Below are positions 7,732-17,409 of a DNA stretch of 24,048 bases, piece by piece. The first letter of the stretch is position 1. The number at the start of each line of letters is the position of its first letter. Location: the NCBI GenBank assembly GCA_030673645.1, contig DAOVIO010000047.1, positions 1-24,048 on the forward strand, read 5' to 3'. The DNA is from JAGLSB01 sp023135955. Lineage in GTDB: Bacteria > Bacteroidota > Bacteroidia > Bacteroidales > GCA-2748055. The position numbers were made by a program, and so were the translations under genes. The notes under the pieces were generated by a model that was not told where the DNA came from, searched no databases, and saw only the letters and a program-made list of their open reading frames with translations.

Positions 7732-9447
7732 CTACCACCCCTGGTTTTGCTCCAGGTTTGAATATTTTAAAATTTCGCTATTTGGTATTGGCATGTAAAC
7801 TGAATTCACATTGAAAATTCTATCCTCAACGTCGATTCGGCTATACATGCTACCATCGTAATATATACCATTTACAGTACCATTTAAGTTTTCGTTCCAA
7901 CGCCTTAAATCCCAGAATCTGAAACCTTCGAAGCATAACTCTATCCTGCGCTCATTTCGTATCAATTCACGCATATCTTCCTGACTTACTAATGTTTGCA
8001 GATAAACCTCGGGATTAATAATATTCGCTCTGTTTCGCAAAGCCAGAATTACATCGTAAGCAGAAATTCCACCTACTTGATGGTTTGGTCCGCCAATTTC
8101 GTTTGCACTTTCGGCAAGAATCAGAAAAAGCTCTGTATACCTAAGGAAACTCTTAATTTGTAGTTGGTTAACAGTGGAACCATCGTTATTAATGGTAACA
8201 TCCGGCCTTAATAGTTTTTTTAAATAATAGCCCGTTCTAGTGGACTTTTCAGCAATAGAATCAATTCTATCAATGCCTGCGCCAAATCCGGTATTAATAA
8301 CATTCCCACCAAAAGTTCCACCATTATAAAGAATGTACATTTTAAGTCTTGGATCCCTTGAAAGATATGGATATGCAGCTATATACCATGAATTATCATT
8401 TTCGATCGGAATACCATTGGCCATAGGAAATGCATCCACAAGGTTTTGAGAGGGATTAATTTTTCCTTTTCCATTTAACGATGGAGGAAAGTTCTCAACT
8501 TCTTGGTATGAGCTTGTTGAAGTAATGGAACCTCGCCATAAAATTTCTGAAAGATATGCATCAGAATCTTCGTTGTAAAATTCCGAGCCAGTTATATCCA
8601 AACTTCCAACTCCGCCATTATCATTTATAAGTTCGGCGGCTAATTCAGCGGCCTGTTGATAATATGTAGGATCATTCAAAAAAGCTGGGCTTGCGGCAAA
8701 TAAGGCTACTCTTGCTTTGAGAGCTTTAATAATCCTGCCTGATATTCTTAAATTATTCTGGTCTCCAAATGCTTTTAGATAAATATTTGGATCAATTTCA
8801 GCATACTTTTCGTCAATATCATCAGGATTATTTGAGTAATCCATTGGAAGCAGATTTAGTGCTTCATCGAAATCCTTATTAATCTTGTCTATTGTTTCAG
8901 TGAATGAAAGACGAGGAACATTAAAATCGCCATCCGGACTAATAAACTCTTCGTAATAAGGCACTCCGAGTAATTCTCCAGATTCGCCTAACCCTGCATG
9001 TCCTTCTAAAACATAAAAGTGAAATAAGGCTCTTAATCCTAAAGCTTCGCCTTTTATTCTGTTTTTTATAAGTTCATTTATCAAAGAGTCTCTGTTCCAC
9101 TCAACAATATCTACTGTGGATAGAAAATTGTTTAGATAAAAAACACTTTCGTATTTGCTCCATCTGCTTGCAGGATTATATCTAGAAGTAAGCTCACCTG
9201 TTGACATTCGTCGATAACCATTTGATAACCTGTTAATAACAGCATCATCTGTAGCTACTTCAGAAAACGAATAAGGCCCTATAATATCGGTGTATGCATT
9301 CAGCAGTAAACCCTCAGCAAAACCAGGTGATTCCTCTAAATATTCAAGCCCTAAATTGTTTTCGTTAATTGGCTCCAGCATTTCCTCACAAGAAATAATA
9401 AAAATAATTAGGGTCAAAAAGAGTATTTTTCTAATATGTTTTTCCAT
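7732..9447 (-). CDS. SusD/RagB-family glycan-binding lipoprotein, second pair (XusD-like)
   Basis: 571 aa. ATG start, then a leader ending IIFIISC (lipid-attachment Cys 20, followed by EE), so it should be anchored at the outer membrane and exposed at the surface as the lid of its SusC partner. SusD hallmarks are the LRALFHFYVLEGHAG segment in the TPR-like N-terminal half, LRYTELFLILAESANE, LALRNRANI, and the MRELIRNERRIELCFEGFRFWDLRRW region (about 485-515). The C-terminus ends NLEQNQGW, the usual SusD tail. It lies 12 nt after SusC-2, the standard SusC-SusD arrangement. Sequence is clearly different from SusD-1, so the two pairs are not a recent duplication. Substrate by context: xylo-oligosaccharides or xylan. 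Confidence 0.95.
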   Translation of the reverse strand: MEKHIRKILFLTLIIFIISCEEMLEPINENNLGLEYLEESPGFAEGLLLNAYTDIIGPYSFSEVATDDAVINRLSNGYRRMSTGELTSRYNPASRWSKYESVFYLNNFLSTVDIVEWNRDSLINELIKNRIKGEALGLRALFHFYVLEGHAGLGESGELLGVPYYEEFISPDGDFNVPRLSFTETIDKINKDFDEALNLLPMDYSNNPDDIDEKYAEIDPNIYLKAFGDQNNLRISGRIIKALKARVALFAASPAFLNDPTYYQQAAELAAELINDNGGVGSLDITGSEFYNEDSDAYLSEILWRGSITSTSSYQEVENFPPSLNGKGKINPSQNLVDAFPMANGIPIENDNSWYIAAYPYLSRDPRLKMYILYNGGTFGGNVINTGFGAGIDRIDSIAEKSTRTGYYLKKLLRPDVTINNDGSTVNQLQIKSFLRYTELFLILAESANEIGGPNHQVGGISAYDVILALRNRANIINPEVYLQTLVSQEDMRELIRNERRIELCFEGFRFWDLRRWNENLNGTVNGIYYDGSMYSRIDVEDRIFNVNSVYMPIPNSEILKYSNLEQNQGW

Positions 9448-9459
9448 TACAATAATCTT

Positions 9460-12309
9460 TTATAAAGTTGTTCGTAAGCCAACGGTAAAACTTCTGTATT
9501 GTGGTGAACTACCTATATTTAATTGTCTGATTTCAACATTTTCAGCTAATTCTAATAAGTTTGTAGCCGATATATTTATGCTCAGGTTTTTCATCCGAAT
9601 TTTATCACATATTCTTTTGCTAAATGAATATGATAATTGAGTACGGGCAATTTTAAAAAAGGAATTATTATACATCCAAAAAGTCGATGTTCTATAATTA
9701 TTACTGTTATTTGATGCTGATAGTCTTGGATATTTTGCTTGTTCGGCTGTTTCGGGGGTCCACCTTTCTTTAGCGATAACTGAATATTTATCGTTTCCGT
9801 CGATCCAGTAATAGTTATTTGTTATATTAGAATTACCACCATACTGCCCAACTCCCAGAACAAACAGATTAAATCCTTTATAACCAACATTTATATTAAA
9901 GCTATATGTCCATGGATTATTCCATTTACCAATCATTATTTTATCATCATCATCTATGATATTATCATTATTCTGATCTATATACTTAATATCTCCAGGA
10001 CGACTATCTCCAAATGAAGGTTTTGGTTGTCCACTGCTTAAGGTTCCATCAGGATTAAAATCAGAGGTAGAATAAAATCCATCATCCTCCAGTCCAAAAA
10101 TAGCATCAACAGGCTTGCCTTCTTTATTCTGATATTCGTATAGATTTACTTCATCGAATACAGTCCTTTCTGTTTTTGTATATAAAATATTTGATCCAAC
10201 TGAAATATCAATAGAGCCTATCTTTCGCTTATAATTTATCCCCAACTCAAAGCCCTGGAATTTCTCGGCATTATAATTGTCATAAGGCTTAAAGTTGTCG
10301 TAGAATGAAGGATACTGTGTGGTAGGTGCTGTAACAATATCAACAATATGAGAATTAAATGCATTAAATTCTACCCAAAGCTGATTCATAATTAGTGCTT
10401 CAAAACCCAGGTTTATATCTTTCCTTTTTTCAAATGAAAGTTCTGGATTTGCTCCTTGTACTAACTGGGTTATTTTATTATTATATTGATCAGCCCAGTT
10501 AAAATAGCCTCCCGGATTTTGATAAATTTGTTCATAAATAAAATAATCAGTAATACTTAAATCTGAATTAACAATTCCGGTCGATGCCCTTAATTTTAAG
10601 TAATCTATCTGACTAATATTTTCTATAAAAATTTCTTCAGATAAAACATATGCTAAACCCAGAGTTGGAGAAAATGCTCCTCTGTTATTTTCCGGCAACT
10701 TAATAGAATAGACGTATGCTGAACTAAAATCTGCCAATAGTTTGTCCTGAAACATATAAGAAACCTGTAGTCCCAGGTGTGAATTTTTATCTTTTTGGGA
10801 ATTGTTTAGAAACATTGTTGAGTTAGTGTAACCTATTAAAGAAGTATTTAGGTTATGATCTTCGCCAAACGTTCCTGAATAATTTAATAGGCCATAAAAC
10901 CCATATCGTGAAATAAAATCACGTGTAGAAACATTTTCCGATAAATCTTTCTGATCAACTCCAAACTTTTGCAAAGCAATAATTTTATTCCCTTCCCATG
11001 TTGGTTCATATACGGCATAATCATTATTGATGGAAATTGTATATGCATCATAAAAATCAAAGCTTAAATATGTTTGTGCGGAAAGGCCCTTTAATAATCC
11101 CCCCAGATCAAAATCAATATTATTATTAAATTGTGTAGTTCGGAACATATATTTCCTATAGCCACCACCCAAAATATTTGCGACAGGGGCATTGGTATTA
11201 TAAGCCTGAGTTGAGCCCAGTAAATAGTCCTCAAAGGTATTTGCAGCTATTAATTGCCCGGCTAATTCAGGATTTACTAATGAATCAACAAGATATACAG
11301 GAATTAGTGGTGCATAACCATTCGGTTTAAATTGCTCCCCCTGGTTGATAGCATTTACATGAGCTACCCTATTTGTATTTACAACAGAGAAAACTCCGAC
11401 ACTACTTTTAATAAATTTATTTACCCGGAAATTAATATTCCCTCTGAAATTAAACCTGTTTACACCCCTGTTAGCTTCGGGATTTAGTTTTTCCAGAGAG
11501 CCATCCGCATTCCATCCCATATTCACATAATACCGAGCATCTGAAATACCTCCGGAAAACTGCGCAATAACATCAGTTGATTGATTGTATTTTTTCAAAT
11601 ATTCGTTTGAATATAAATCAACATCCGAGTATTTATATGGATTTATATCTGGTCGGTAATTTTCAATATCCTCAGCTGAGTATACCGGAGCCAAACCATC
11701 ATTTGCTCTGGCTTCGTTAAAAAGTTGCATATATTCTACAGAACCAACATACTGAGGTAAAGCAATTGGCTTTCTAATACTTTGATTGATGGTTATTTTA
11801 GCTGTTTTCTCTGATGCCTTTCCTGATTTTGTTGTAATAATTATAGCTCCATTTCTACCCTGGGTACCATATAGTGCAATAGCATTGGCATCTTTTAACA
11901 CTGTTATTTGTTCAATTTCATCCATGTTCAGATGATCTATATTTCTACCGGGAATCCCATCAACAACAAGTAAGGCATTACCAATACCCCTAATATTATC
12001 ACTACCTCTTACTCCCAAAATCTTTCCTTCAATTGCTGAACGTACCCATTGTGAATTATCCTGATGGCTAAATTCATCAGGCTTTATGGAGGATACAGCT
12101 CCTACAACTTCTGTCTTTTTAATAGTTTTAAACCCAATATTTACATAGTCGTTTTCATTGTAAATATCAGAATCCTGATTTTCTACTATAGTATCATTAA
12201 CAATCTCCTCATTATCCTTAATTGTCTGAGCATGTGCCAGGTTTAAACCAAAGGTGAAGGTTAATAATCCTGCTATTAACAGATTAATATTTGAATGTGT
12301 TTTTTTCAT
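9460..12309 (-). CDS. SusC/RagA-family TonB-dependent outer-membrane transporter, second pair (XusC-like), lacking the N-terminal carboxypeptidase-like domain
   Basis: 949 aa from the ATG at 12307-12309, which gives a clean signal peptide (MKKTHSNINLLIAGLLTF... ending LAHAQ). An in-frame TTG at 12330 would add seven residues and is less likely. After about 35 low-complexity acidic residues comes the plug domain (about 60-165: VNIGFKTIKKTEVVGAVSS, GNALLVVDGIPG, ITVLKDANAIALYGTQGRNG), then a 22-strand-type barrel to the end (VGLRTTL). A SusC sequence typical of the C-terminal third, DQNNDNIIDDDDK, is present. The carboxypeptidase-regulatory-like domain usually found before the plug, present in SusC-1, is absent. 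It should import oligosaccharides with SusD-2 using TonB energy. Spacing is 39 nt from SusD-1 and 12 nt to SusD-2. Confidence 0.94.
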   Translation of the reverse strand: MKKTHSNINLLIAGLLTFTFGLNLAHAQTIKDNEEIVNDTIVENQDSDIYNENDYVNIGFKTIKKTEVVGAVSSIKPDEFSHQDNSQWVRSAIEGKILGVRGSDNIRGIGNALLVVDGIPGRNIDHLNMDEIEQITVLKDANAIALYGTQGRNGAIIITTKSGKASEKTAKITINQSIRKPIALPQYVGSVEYMQLFNEARANDGLAPVYSAEDIENYRPDINPYKYSDVDLYSNEYLKKYNQSTDVIAQFSGGISDARYYVNMGWNADGSLEKLNPEANRGVNRFNFRGNINFRVNKFIKSSVGVFSVVNTNRVAHVNAINQGEQFKPNGYAPLIPVYLVDSLVNPELAGQLIAANTFEDYLLGSTQAYNTNAPVANILGGGYRKYMFRTTQFNNNIDFDLGGLLKGLSAQTYLSFDFYDAYTISINNDYAVYEPTWEGNKIIALQKFGVDQKDLSENVSTRDFISRYGFYGLLNYSGTFGEDHNLNTSLIGYTNSTMFLNNSQKDKNSHLGLQVSYMFQDKLLADFSSAYVYSIKLPENNRGAFSPTLGLAYVLSEEIFIENISQIDYLKLRASTGIVNSDLSITDYFIYEQIYQNPGGYFNWADQYNNKITQLVQGANPELSFEKRKDINLGFEALIMNQLWVEFNAFNSHIVDIVTAPTTQYPSFYDNFKPYDNYNAEKFQGFELGINYKRKIGSIDISVGSNILYTKTERTVFDEVNLYEYQNKEGKPVDAIFGLEDDGFYSTSDFNPDGTLSSGQPKPSFGDSRPGDIKYIDQNNDNIIDDDDKIMIGKWNNPWTYSFNINVGYKGFNLFVLGVGQYGGNSNITNNYYWIDGNDKYSVIAKERWTPETAEQAKYPRLSASNNSNNYRTSTFWMYNNSFFKIARTQLSYSFSKRICDKIRMKNLSINISATNLLELAENVEIRQLNIGSSPQYRSFTVGLRTTL

Positions 12310-12348
12310 CTGATCATTATTTTCTATCAATTCAGGCTATACTTTGTT

Positions 12349-14172
12349 TTACCATCCTGGATTCTGCTCAAATCCTTCAAAAAATTCTGTCTGATCTTGT
12401 TCAAAAGGAAGCCAAAAATGTTTTGGGTACTCACAAACGCGTTCTTCAATGATAACTTCCTGAAAGTATGAATGTGCCGCATCAAATTCAAGAGCCACTT
12501 TCTGTTTATATTTATCAAGGTGTGCAAGGCTCCAACGACGAATATCAACCCACCTGTGAGCTTCCCAACTTAATTCAACAGCACGTTCTCTCCTAATCTC
12601 ATCCATAAATCCGTTGAAATCACTCAGGTATTGAACATCTACATGTGGTATTCCGGTACGATCCCTTAATAAGTTAATGGCACCTTCGGCAGATAAAGCA
12701 TATGAGCCAGGTGCTGCTGTTGCACCATAAGCAACATGTGCTGCTTCAGCATACATCAAATAAATATCAGTTAATCTCATGTGTAGTCTCCAGGCCACCA
12801 CACTGTTTACTTTGTCATATTTGTTAAATTCAATTGGATAATATTTCTTACAGATATAACCGGTATTTGAGGCAGCTTCAATACCACCCGGGAAACGATG
12901 CTCACCACCTACAAATAGCTTTGCAGTCTGATCCACTGCAGGTACTCCGGCCGTATTTGATACCAAAGGATCTCCATCAACAGTTACCCAGGCATAAAAA
13001 CGCGGGTCTCTTCCTGAAAATGGATTGTTAGGATCGTATAAAGGACTGTCTTCACATGATAATCCATCTGCCATTCCAAAATTTGAATGAATATAATTAT
13101 GTGTTGGACTCATTACATGTCCTGCAGAACCAGCATTATCGATCAATGCGAACATGGCTGGTATTTGCCTCGAAGTATATATGGATGCTGATGGATTATT
13201 AAAAATAAACTCTGTACCACCCGGCCATTTTTTAGCCCCACCAACCGTATAAAAAACATCATTATAGTTAATAAAGGGCTGTAATGAATAATAACTTTCA
13301 TCTGTTAATTTTAGCACTTCTGCAAAGGCGTCTGTAGCCTGCTGGCACAGCTCAACATTATATGCGTATGTGTTTGTATTTCCCTGCATCAAAGGACTAG
13401 CTGCCAGTAAAAGGTTTTTACCTTTAAAAGCATAAGCAGCTCCTTTTGTAACTCTTCCCATATTTTCACCCAAAGTTTTTTGTCCTGCAGGGTGCTCATC
13501 CCAGTCTTTTGGAAGTAACTCAGCTGCCCTTGCAAAATCGGCATCTGCCTTTAATGCACATTCTTCATATGTAGCAGGTCTTACAAAATCTTTAGTATCT
13601 TCCCCTGACAAAACTTTATCTACATATGGTATTCGCCCCCAGAATTTCATTATTTCATGATGAAAGAAAGCCCTGAAGAAATAGGCCTGTCCTAAAATTA
13701 ACTCTCTCTCGGCCTGAGTTGCATCAACCATTAATTGTTGATTTTCAATGGCATCAATTGTTATATTTGCCTTTCGTATTGCTTCCCAACCTTCCCAGAT
13801 ACCAGGTCGGTTAAAAGCATTGTTAACGGAACTACCTGTTGTAGTACCACCATCATTGCGCCCTGCAAAATAGTTAAACTTATTATCATACCAGAAACGG
13901 AATGTTCCCATATCAATGTAATGATCCATCAGATAGGTTGTTCTGCCATCAGAATCATCCCCCAGACAGAAAAATGTTTGATAATGACCACCCAGAGCAT
14001 AATCAACAATGTACATGTACATTTCTTCAACAAATCCTTGAGCATTTTGAAAATCCTTAAATACTTCATTAATTGTCAAATCGGACTCCGGGGCTTTATC
14101 TAAGTAATCCTCACAACTGAACGAGAAAGCCAGGAATGTAATAATCGATATATTTATAATTAGTGATTTCAT
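12349..14172 (-). CDS. SusD/RagB-family glycan-binding lipoprotein, first pair (XusB-like)
   Basis: 607 aa. The leader MKSLIINISIITFLAFSFSC places the lipid-modified Cys at residue 20, followed by acidic residues (EDYLDK), typical of surface-exposed Bacteroidota lipoproteins. SusD features: LGQAYFFRAFFHHEIMKFWG in the TPR-like N-terminal half, AYAFKGKNLLLAASPLMQG, LRLTDIYLMYAEAAH, INLLRDRTGI, and DEIRRERAVELSWEAHRWVDIRRW. The tail ends FEQNPGW. It is 11 nt after SusC-1 and works as its lid and binding partner. In the xylan xus system the SusD of this pair binds xylan; applying that here rests on the gene order, not on binding residues I can identify. Confidence 0.95.
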   Translation of the reverse strand: MKSLIINISIITFLAFSFSCEDYLDKAPESDLTINEVFKDFQNAQGFVEEMYMYIVDYALGGHYQTFFCLGDDSDGRTTYLMDHYIDMGTFRFWYDNKFNYFAGRNDGGTTTGSSVNNAFNRPGIWEGWEAIRKANITIDAIENQQLMVDATQAERELILGQAYFFRAFFHHEIMKFWGRIPYVDKVLSGEDTKDFVRPATYEECALKADADFARAAELLPKDWDEHPAGQKTLGENMGRVTKGAAYAFKGKNLLLAASPLMQGNTNTYAYNVELCQQATDAFAEVLKLTDESYYSLQPFINYNDVFYTVGGAKKWPGGTEFIFNNPSASIYTSRQIPAMFALIDNAGSAGHVMSPTHNYIHSNFGMADGLSCEDSPLYDPNNPFSGRDPRFYAWVTVDGDPLVSNTAGVPAVDQTAKLFVGGEHRFPGGIEAASNTGYICKKYYPIEFNKYDKVNSVVAWRLHMRLTDIYLMYAEAAHVAYGATAAPGSYALSAEGAINLLRDRTGIPHVDVQYLSDFNGFMDEIRRERAVELSWEAHRWVDIRRWSLAHLDKYKQKVALEFDAAHSYFQEVIIEERVCEYPKHFWLPFEQDQTEFFEGFEQNPGW

Positions 14173-14183
14173 TTTTTAGCTAA

Positions 14184-17100
14184 TTAGAAATTTAAGTTGA
14201 ACCCAAAATTTATTCTCTTAAGTGTAGGGTAATTGCCCCTGAATGAAGATTGAGTCACATTTCCTCCATTAAATTCCCTGTCATCTGGCAGATCAGTCCA
14301 TAGATACAGGTTGTTCCCATTGACAAATATCCTAAGTTGATCTACGCCTGATTTTTTCAGTAATGCCTTAGGAATACTGTATGCAAGTTCAATTGTTTTC
14401 AGCCTTACAAGAGAGGCATCATAATAGTTCTCGTTATTATTTGTACTGGCTTCATTTAATGAATATGGAGATAAAGTCCAGGAACCGGAAGGATTATTAA
14501 CTGACCAATAATCCAGAGAATGGTCGAAATAGGTTAAATGTTGATTCTGAAAATTTCTGGTCTGATAAAATCGCGTTGCATTCTGAGCTCCGTATAAATC
14601 AACTGAAAAGCTAAATCCCTTGTAGTCAGTACCTATACTTAAGAACCATGTTTTTTGAGGTCGGTTACTATATCCGTAAGGAGCATTATCAAATGCTGAT
14701 TGAAAATCACCATCAGCATTATAATCCATCATATCATAATAACCAGGGCGCCTTGCATATTGACCATCTACGAGGGGCACAGACATATAAATATCATCCC
14801 AACTTGTTAAAATATCACCCGGAATTGGTGCTTTATTTGATGATATAGGGAAACCTTCTTCTTTTAAATAATCAGCTCTCAAAAACGGATCCTCTTTAGA
14901 AATAATTTTATCTACTGCGTAGGTATACGAAAATGTAGTCCATAATCTCAATCCATTTCCAAATTTATAATCTTCTTTCAATATTAATTCCATACCTTTC
15001 ACATCTACCTCACCTGAATTGGCATCTGGCGGCGCAGCACCTATAATATCATGAATACTTCTATCAGCACCCACGAGCATTATATCCTTTCTGTTTTCTC
15101 TAAAGAAATCAAGATCCAATGAAAACATGCGATCAAGTACTGCAAGCTCAAATCCAATATTTGATTTTAAAGCTGTTTCCCAGTGTAAATCATAATTCCC
15201 AAGTACGGTTTCTGAATAAAATGTATAGGGTGTGTTATTGTTTCCAAAGTTAGAAGGTACTAAATAAGCATTTCCACCTGAACCCCACTGAGTCATATAC
15301 CTCCATCTACCGGAAAAATTATCATCTCCTACTAAACCATAGGAACCTCTTACTTTTAACTTATTTAACCATGACAGTCCTTTCATGAACGATTCATTAG
15401 AGATCATCCAACCTAAAGCAGCAGAAGGGAATAATTCAAATCGATAATCATCTGAAAATTTTTCTGAACCATTATAAGCTCCATTTATATCTATGAAATA
15501 CCTGGTATCATAACCATAGGTTAATCTCGATACCCAGTCTTCTCTATACCTTGGAAACATGTTTCCTATTGCAAATTCTTCTCTGTTAAATAAAAACAAG
15601 GCTGATGTAGAATGGTTACCAAAGACTCTTGAATAGTCAAATGACATCTGATAAAATAACCTCCTGCTACGACTACCATTGTTAACAGATAAATCATTTA
15701 AGGTCCATGGAGCAATCGCAAAATCGAAATCATTTATTCCTGGATTTGTAACAAAAAATTCATTACCATCAGCATCATAATATTTATATACAACATTATC
15801 CCTGGGTAATCCGGTATTAATTCCATCTCTAATCGAACGGGTTGCTGTCATATTATTATCCATAGAAAGCTTGGCTTTGAAGTTTAATCCTTTAGTAAGA
15901 AAATCAAGCTTTTGATCAAACACAAAATCACTATTTATCTGGAATTTATATTGGTTTGTCGCACCAAGTGATGAAAGCATCACAAGTGGATTCAAAGTTT
16001 CGTAGCTTTCTGATGGATCCATTCCGTATGAACCATCAGGATATCTTGGATAATAAATGGAAGGAGATAATTGATATAATGCTCCTAATATTTGTGAAAG
16101 TTTATTTCCATCTGCCGGTTTATTCTGATTTCCATAATAACCAGATAGATTAACCGTAAATCTGGTGGACCTGGTAATATCAAAATCTAGATTACTTCTA
16201 TAATTAAAACGATCATAACTAAATTCGCTCTCATAACCTTTTCCATTATCATAAGATTTGCTATCGAAAATATCACTCACATGTTGATAAGAAAAGCTTG
16301 TGAAGTATTTGGCTACTTTTGATCCTCCCCTAACAGATAAGTTTACCCGATTATCCATGGCATAGTCTTTTAAAATAGCATCTTCCCAATCTACATTAGG
16401 GTACATCATACGCTCTAACTCGTTTGCTGGATTTCTATATTTATCAGCTATTTCCAATGGAATATAGTTATTCCATGAATTGGGATTATAAAGCATTTCT
16501 CGCTCAATTGATTCATTTGCAAGTAATATTGCATCGTAAGAATCAACACGTTTCGGTAATTTAGACGGAGCCTTTAATGTTGTATTTGCTGAAAAAGATA
16601 ACTTCGCTTTTCCTTCTTTTCCCCTTTTTGTATTAATAAGTATTACTCCATTTGCGCCCTTCACTCCAAAAACAGCTGTTGCCGAAGCATCTTTAAGAAC
16701 AGACATATTTTCAATCTCGTTTAAATCAATATTCGACATACTCCTTTCCATTCCATCAACTAGAATTAAAGGCTGTCCTGATCCGTTCCAGGAACTTTGA
16801 CCCCGAATAAAAATTAATGGTTCATTTTCTCCAGGAGTAGAATTTGAGTAAATTGTAGTAACCCCAGGCAACTTACCCTGTAATGCTTCACCAACCGTAG
16901 AAACACCACCCGATTTCATCAAATCGGAGCCTTTTGCCTGCACAATTGAACCAACTACACTTTCTTTCTTTTGAACCCCATAGCCTACAACAACCACCTG
17001 TTCCAATTCTTGTAATGATGGAGAAAGTTGAAGATTAATATTCGTTTGGTTATTTATTGCCCTTGTTTCTACATTATATCCTATAAATGAAAATACCAAA

Positions 17101-17372
17101 GTATCCTTTCCTGATGCAGAAATTCTATATTTACCATCGAAGTCAGTTATACTACCATAAGTTGTACCACTAACTACTACATTTACACCTGGCAATGGCA
17201 AGTTATTTTCATCTGTAATAATCCCCGAAACTTCCCACTCCTGATTCTGGCTAAATATTGTCATTGAAAATAGGAAGTACAATAATATAACCAGATTGAT
17301 TTTTTTTACATCAATACTTTTGCCAAACATCTGCTTGTATAAAAGATGGAATTCGAACAGGTTCTTCATCAT
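14184..17372 (-). CDS. SusC/RagA-family TonB-dependent outer-membrane transporter, first pair (XusA-like)
   Basis: 1062 aa. N-terminal leader with hydrophobic run INLVILLYFLFSMTIFSQ (about 25-42); the MM start may be upstream of the true start at Met 15. Next is a carboxypeptidase-regulatory-like domain (about 47-128: EVSGIITDENNLPLPGVNVV, GSITDFDGKYRI, LVFSFIGY), then the link LEQVVVVGYGVQKK, the plug (GEALQGKLPGV, FIRGQSSW, PLILVDGMER, MSVLKDASATAVFGVKGANG) and a barrel ending NFGFNLNF with terminal Phe. It forms the energy-dependent import channel with SusD-1. It follows the GH10 xylanase gene by 37 nt, which ties the transport system to xylan. Long SusC proteins of this kind pair with the neighbouring SusD, and the two SusCs here differ in domain content and length. 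Confidence 0.95.
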   Translation of the reverse strand: MMKNLFEFHLLYKQMFGKSIDVKKINLVILLYFLFSMTIFSQNQEWEVSGIITDENNLPLPGVNVVVSGTTYGSITDFDGKYRISASGKDTLVFSFIGYNVETRAINNQTNINLQLSPSLQELEQVVVVGYGVQKKESVVGSIVQAKGSDLMKSGGVSTVGEALQGKLPGVTTIYSNSTPGENEPLIFIRGQSSWNGSGQPLILVDGMERSMSNIDLNEIENMSVLKDASATAVFGVKGANGVILINTKRGKEGKAKLSFSANTTLKAPSKLPKRVDSYDAILLANESIEREMLYNPNSWNNYIPLEIADKYRNPANELERMMYPNVDWEDAILKDYAMDNRVNLSVRGGSKVAKYFTSFSYQHVSDIFDSKSYDNGKGYESEFSYDRFNYRSNLDFDITRSTRFTVNLSGYYGNQNKPADGNKLSQILGALYQLSPSIYYPRYPDGSYGMDPSESYETLNPLVMLSSLGATNQYKFQINSDFVFDQKLDFLTKGLNFKAKLSMDNNMTATRSIRDGINTGLPRDNVVYKYYDADGNEFFVTNPGINDFDFAIAPWTLNDLSVNNGSRSRRLFYQMSFDYSRVFGNHSTSALFLFNREEFAIGNMFPRYREDWVSRLTYGYDTRYFIDINGAYNGSEKFSDDYRFELFPSAALGWMISNESFMKGLSWLNKLKVRGSYGLVGDDNFSGRWRYMTQWGSGGNAYLVPSNFGNNNTPYTFYSETVLGNYDLHWETALKSNIGFELAVLDRMFSLDLDFFRENRKDIMLVGADRSIHDIIGAAPPDANSGEVDVKGMELILKEDYKFGNGLRLWTTFSYTYAVDKIISKEDPFLRADYLKEEGFPISSNKAPIPGDILTSWDDIYMSVPLVDGQYARRPGYYDMMDYNADGDFQSAFDNAPYGYSNRPQKTWFLSIGTDYKGFSFSVDLYGAQNATRFYQTRNFQNQHLTYFDHSLDYWSVNNPSGSWTLSPYSLNEASTNNNENYYDASLVRLKTIELAYSIPKALLKKSGVDQLRIFVNGNNLYLWTDLPDDREFNGGNVTQSSFRGNYPTLKRINFGFNLNF

Positions 17373-17409
17373 GTTTGTCCGTTAATTTGTTAAGTTTAAC
17401 TATTACTAG

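Noticed and set aside
12310..12330. TTG start at 12330 for SusC-2
   Set aside because: The ATG at 12309 begins a standard MKK-type signal peptide, so the seven extra residues are unnecessary.
12327..12548. 73-codon minus-strand ORF overlapping the 3' end of SusD-1
   Set aside because: It is a shadow frame of a gene whose own frame shows all SusD motifs up to its stop at 12349.
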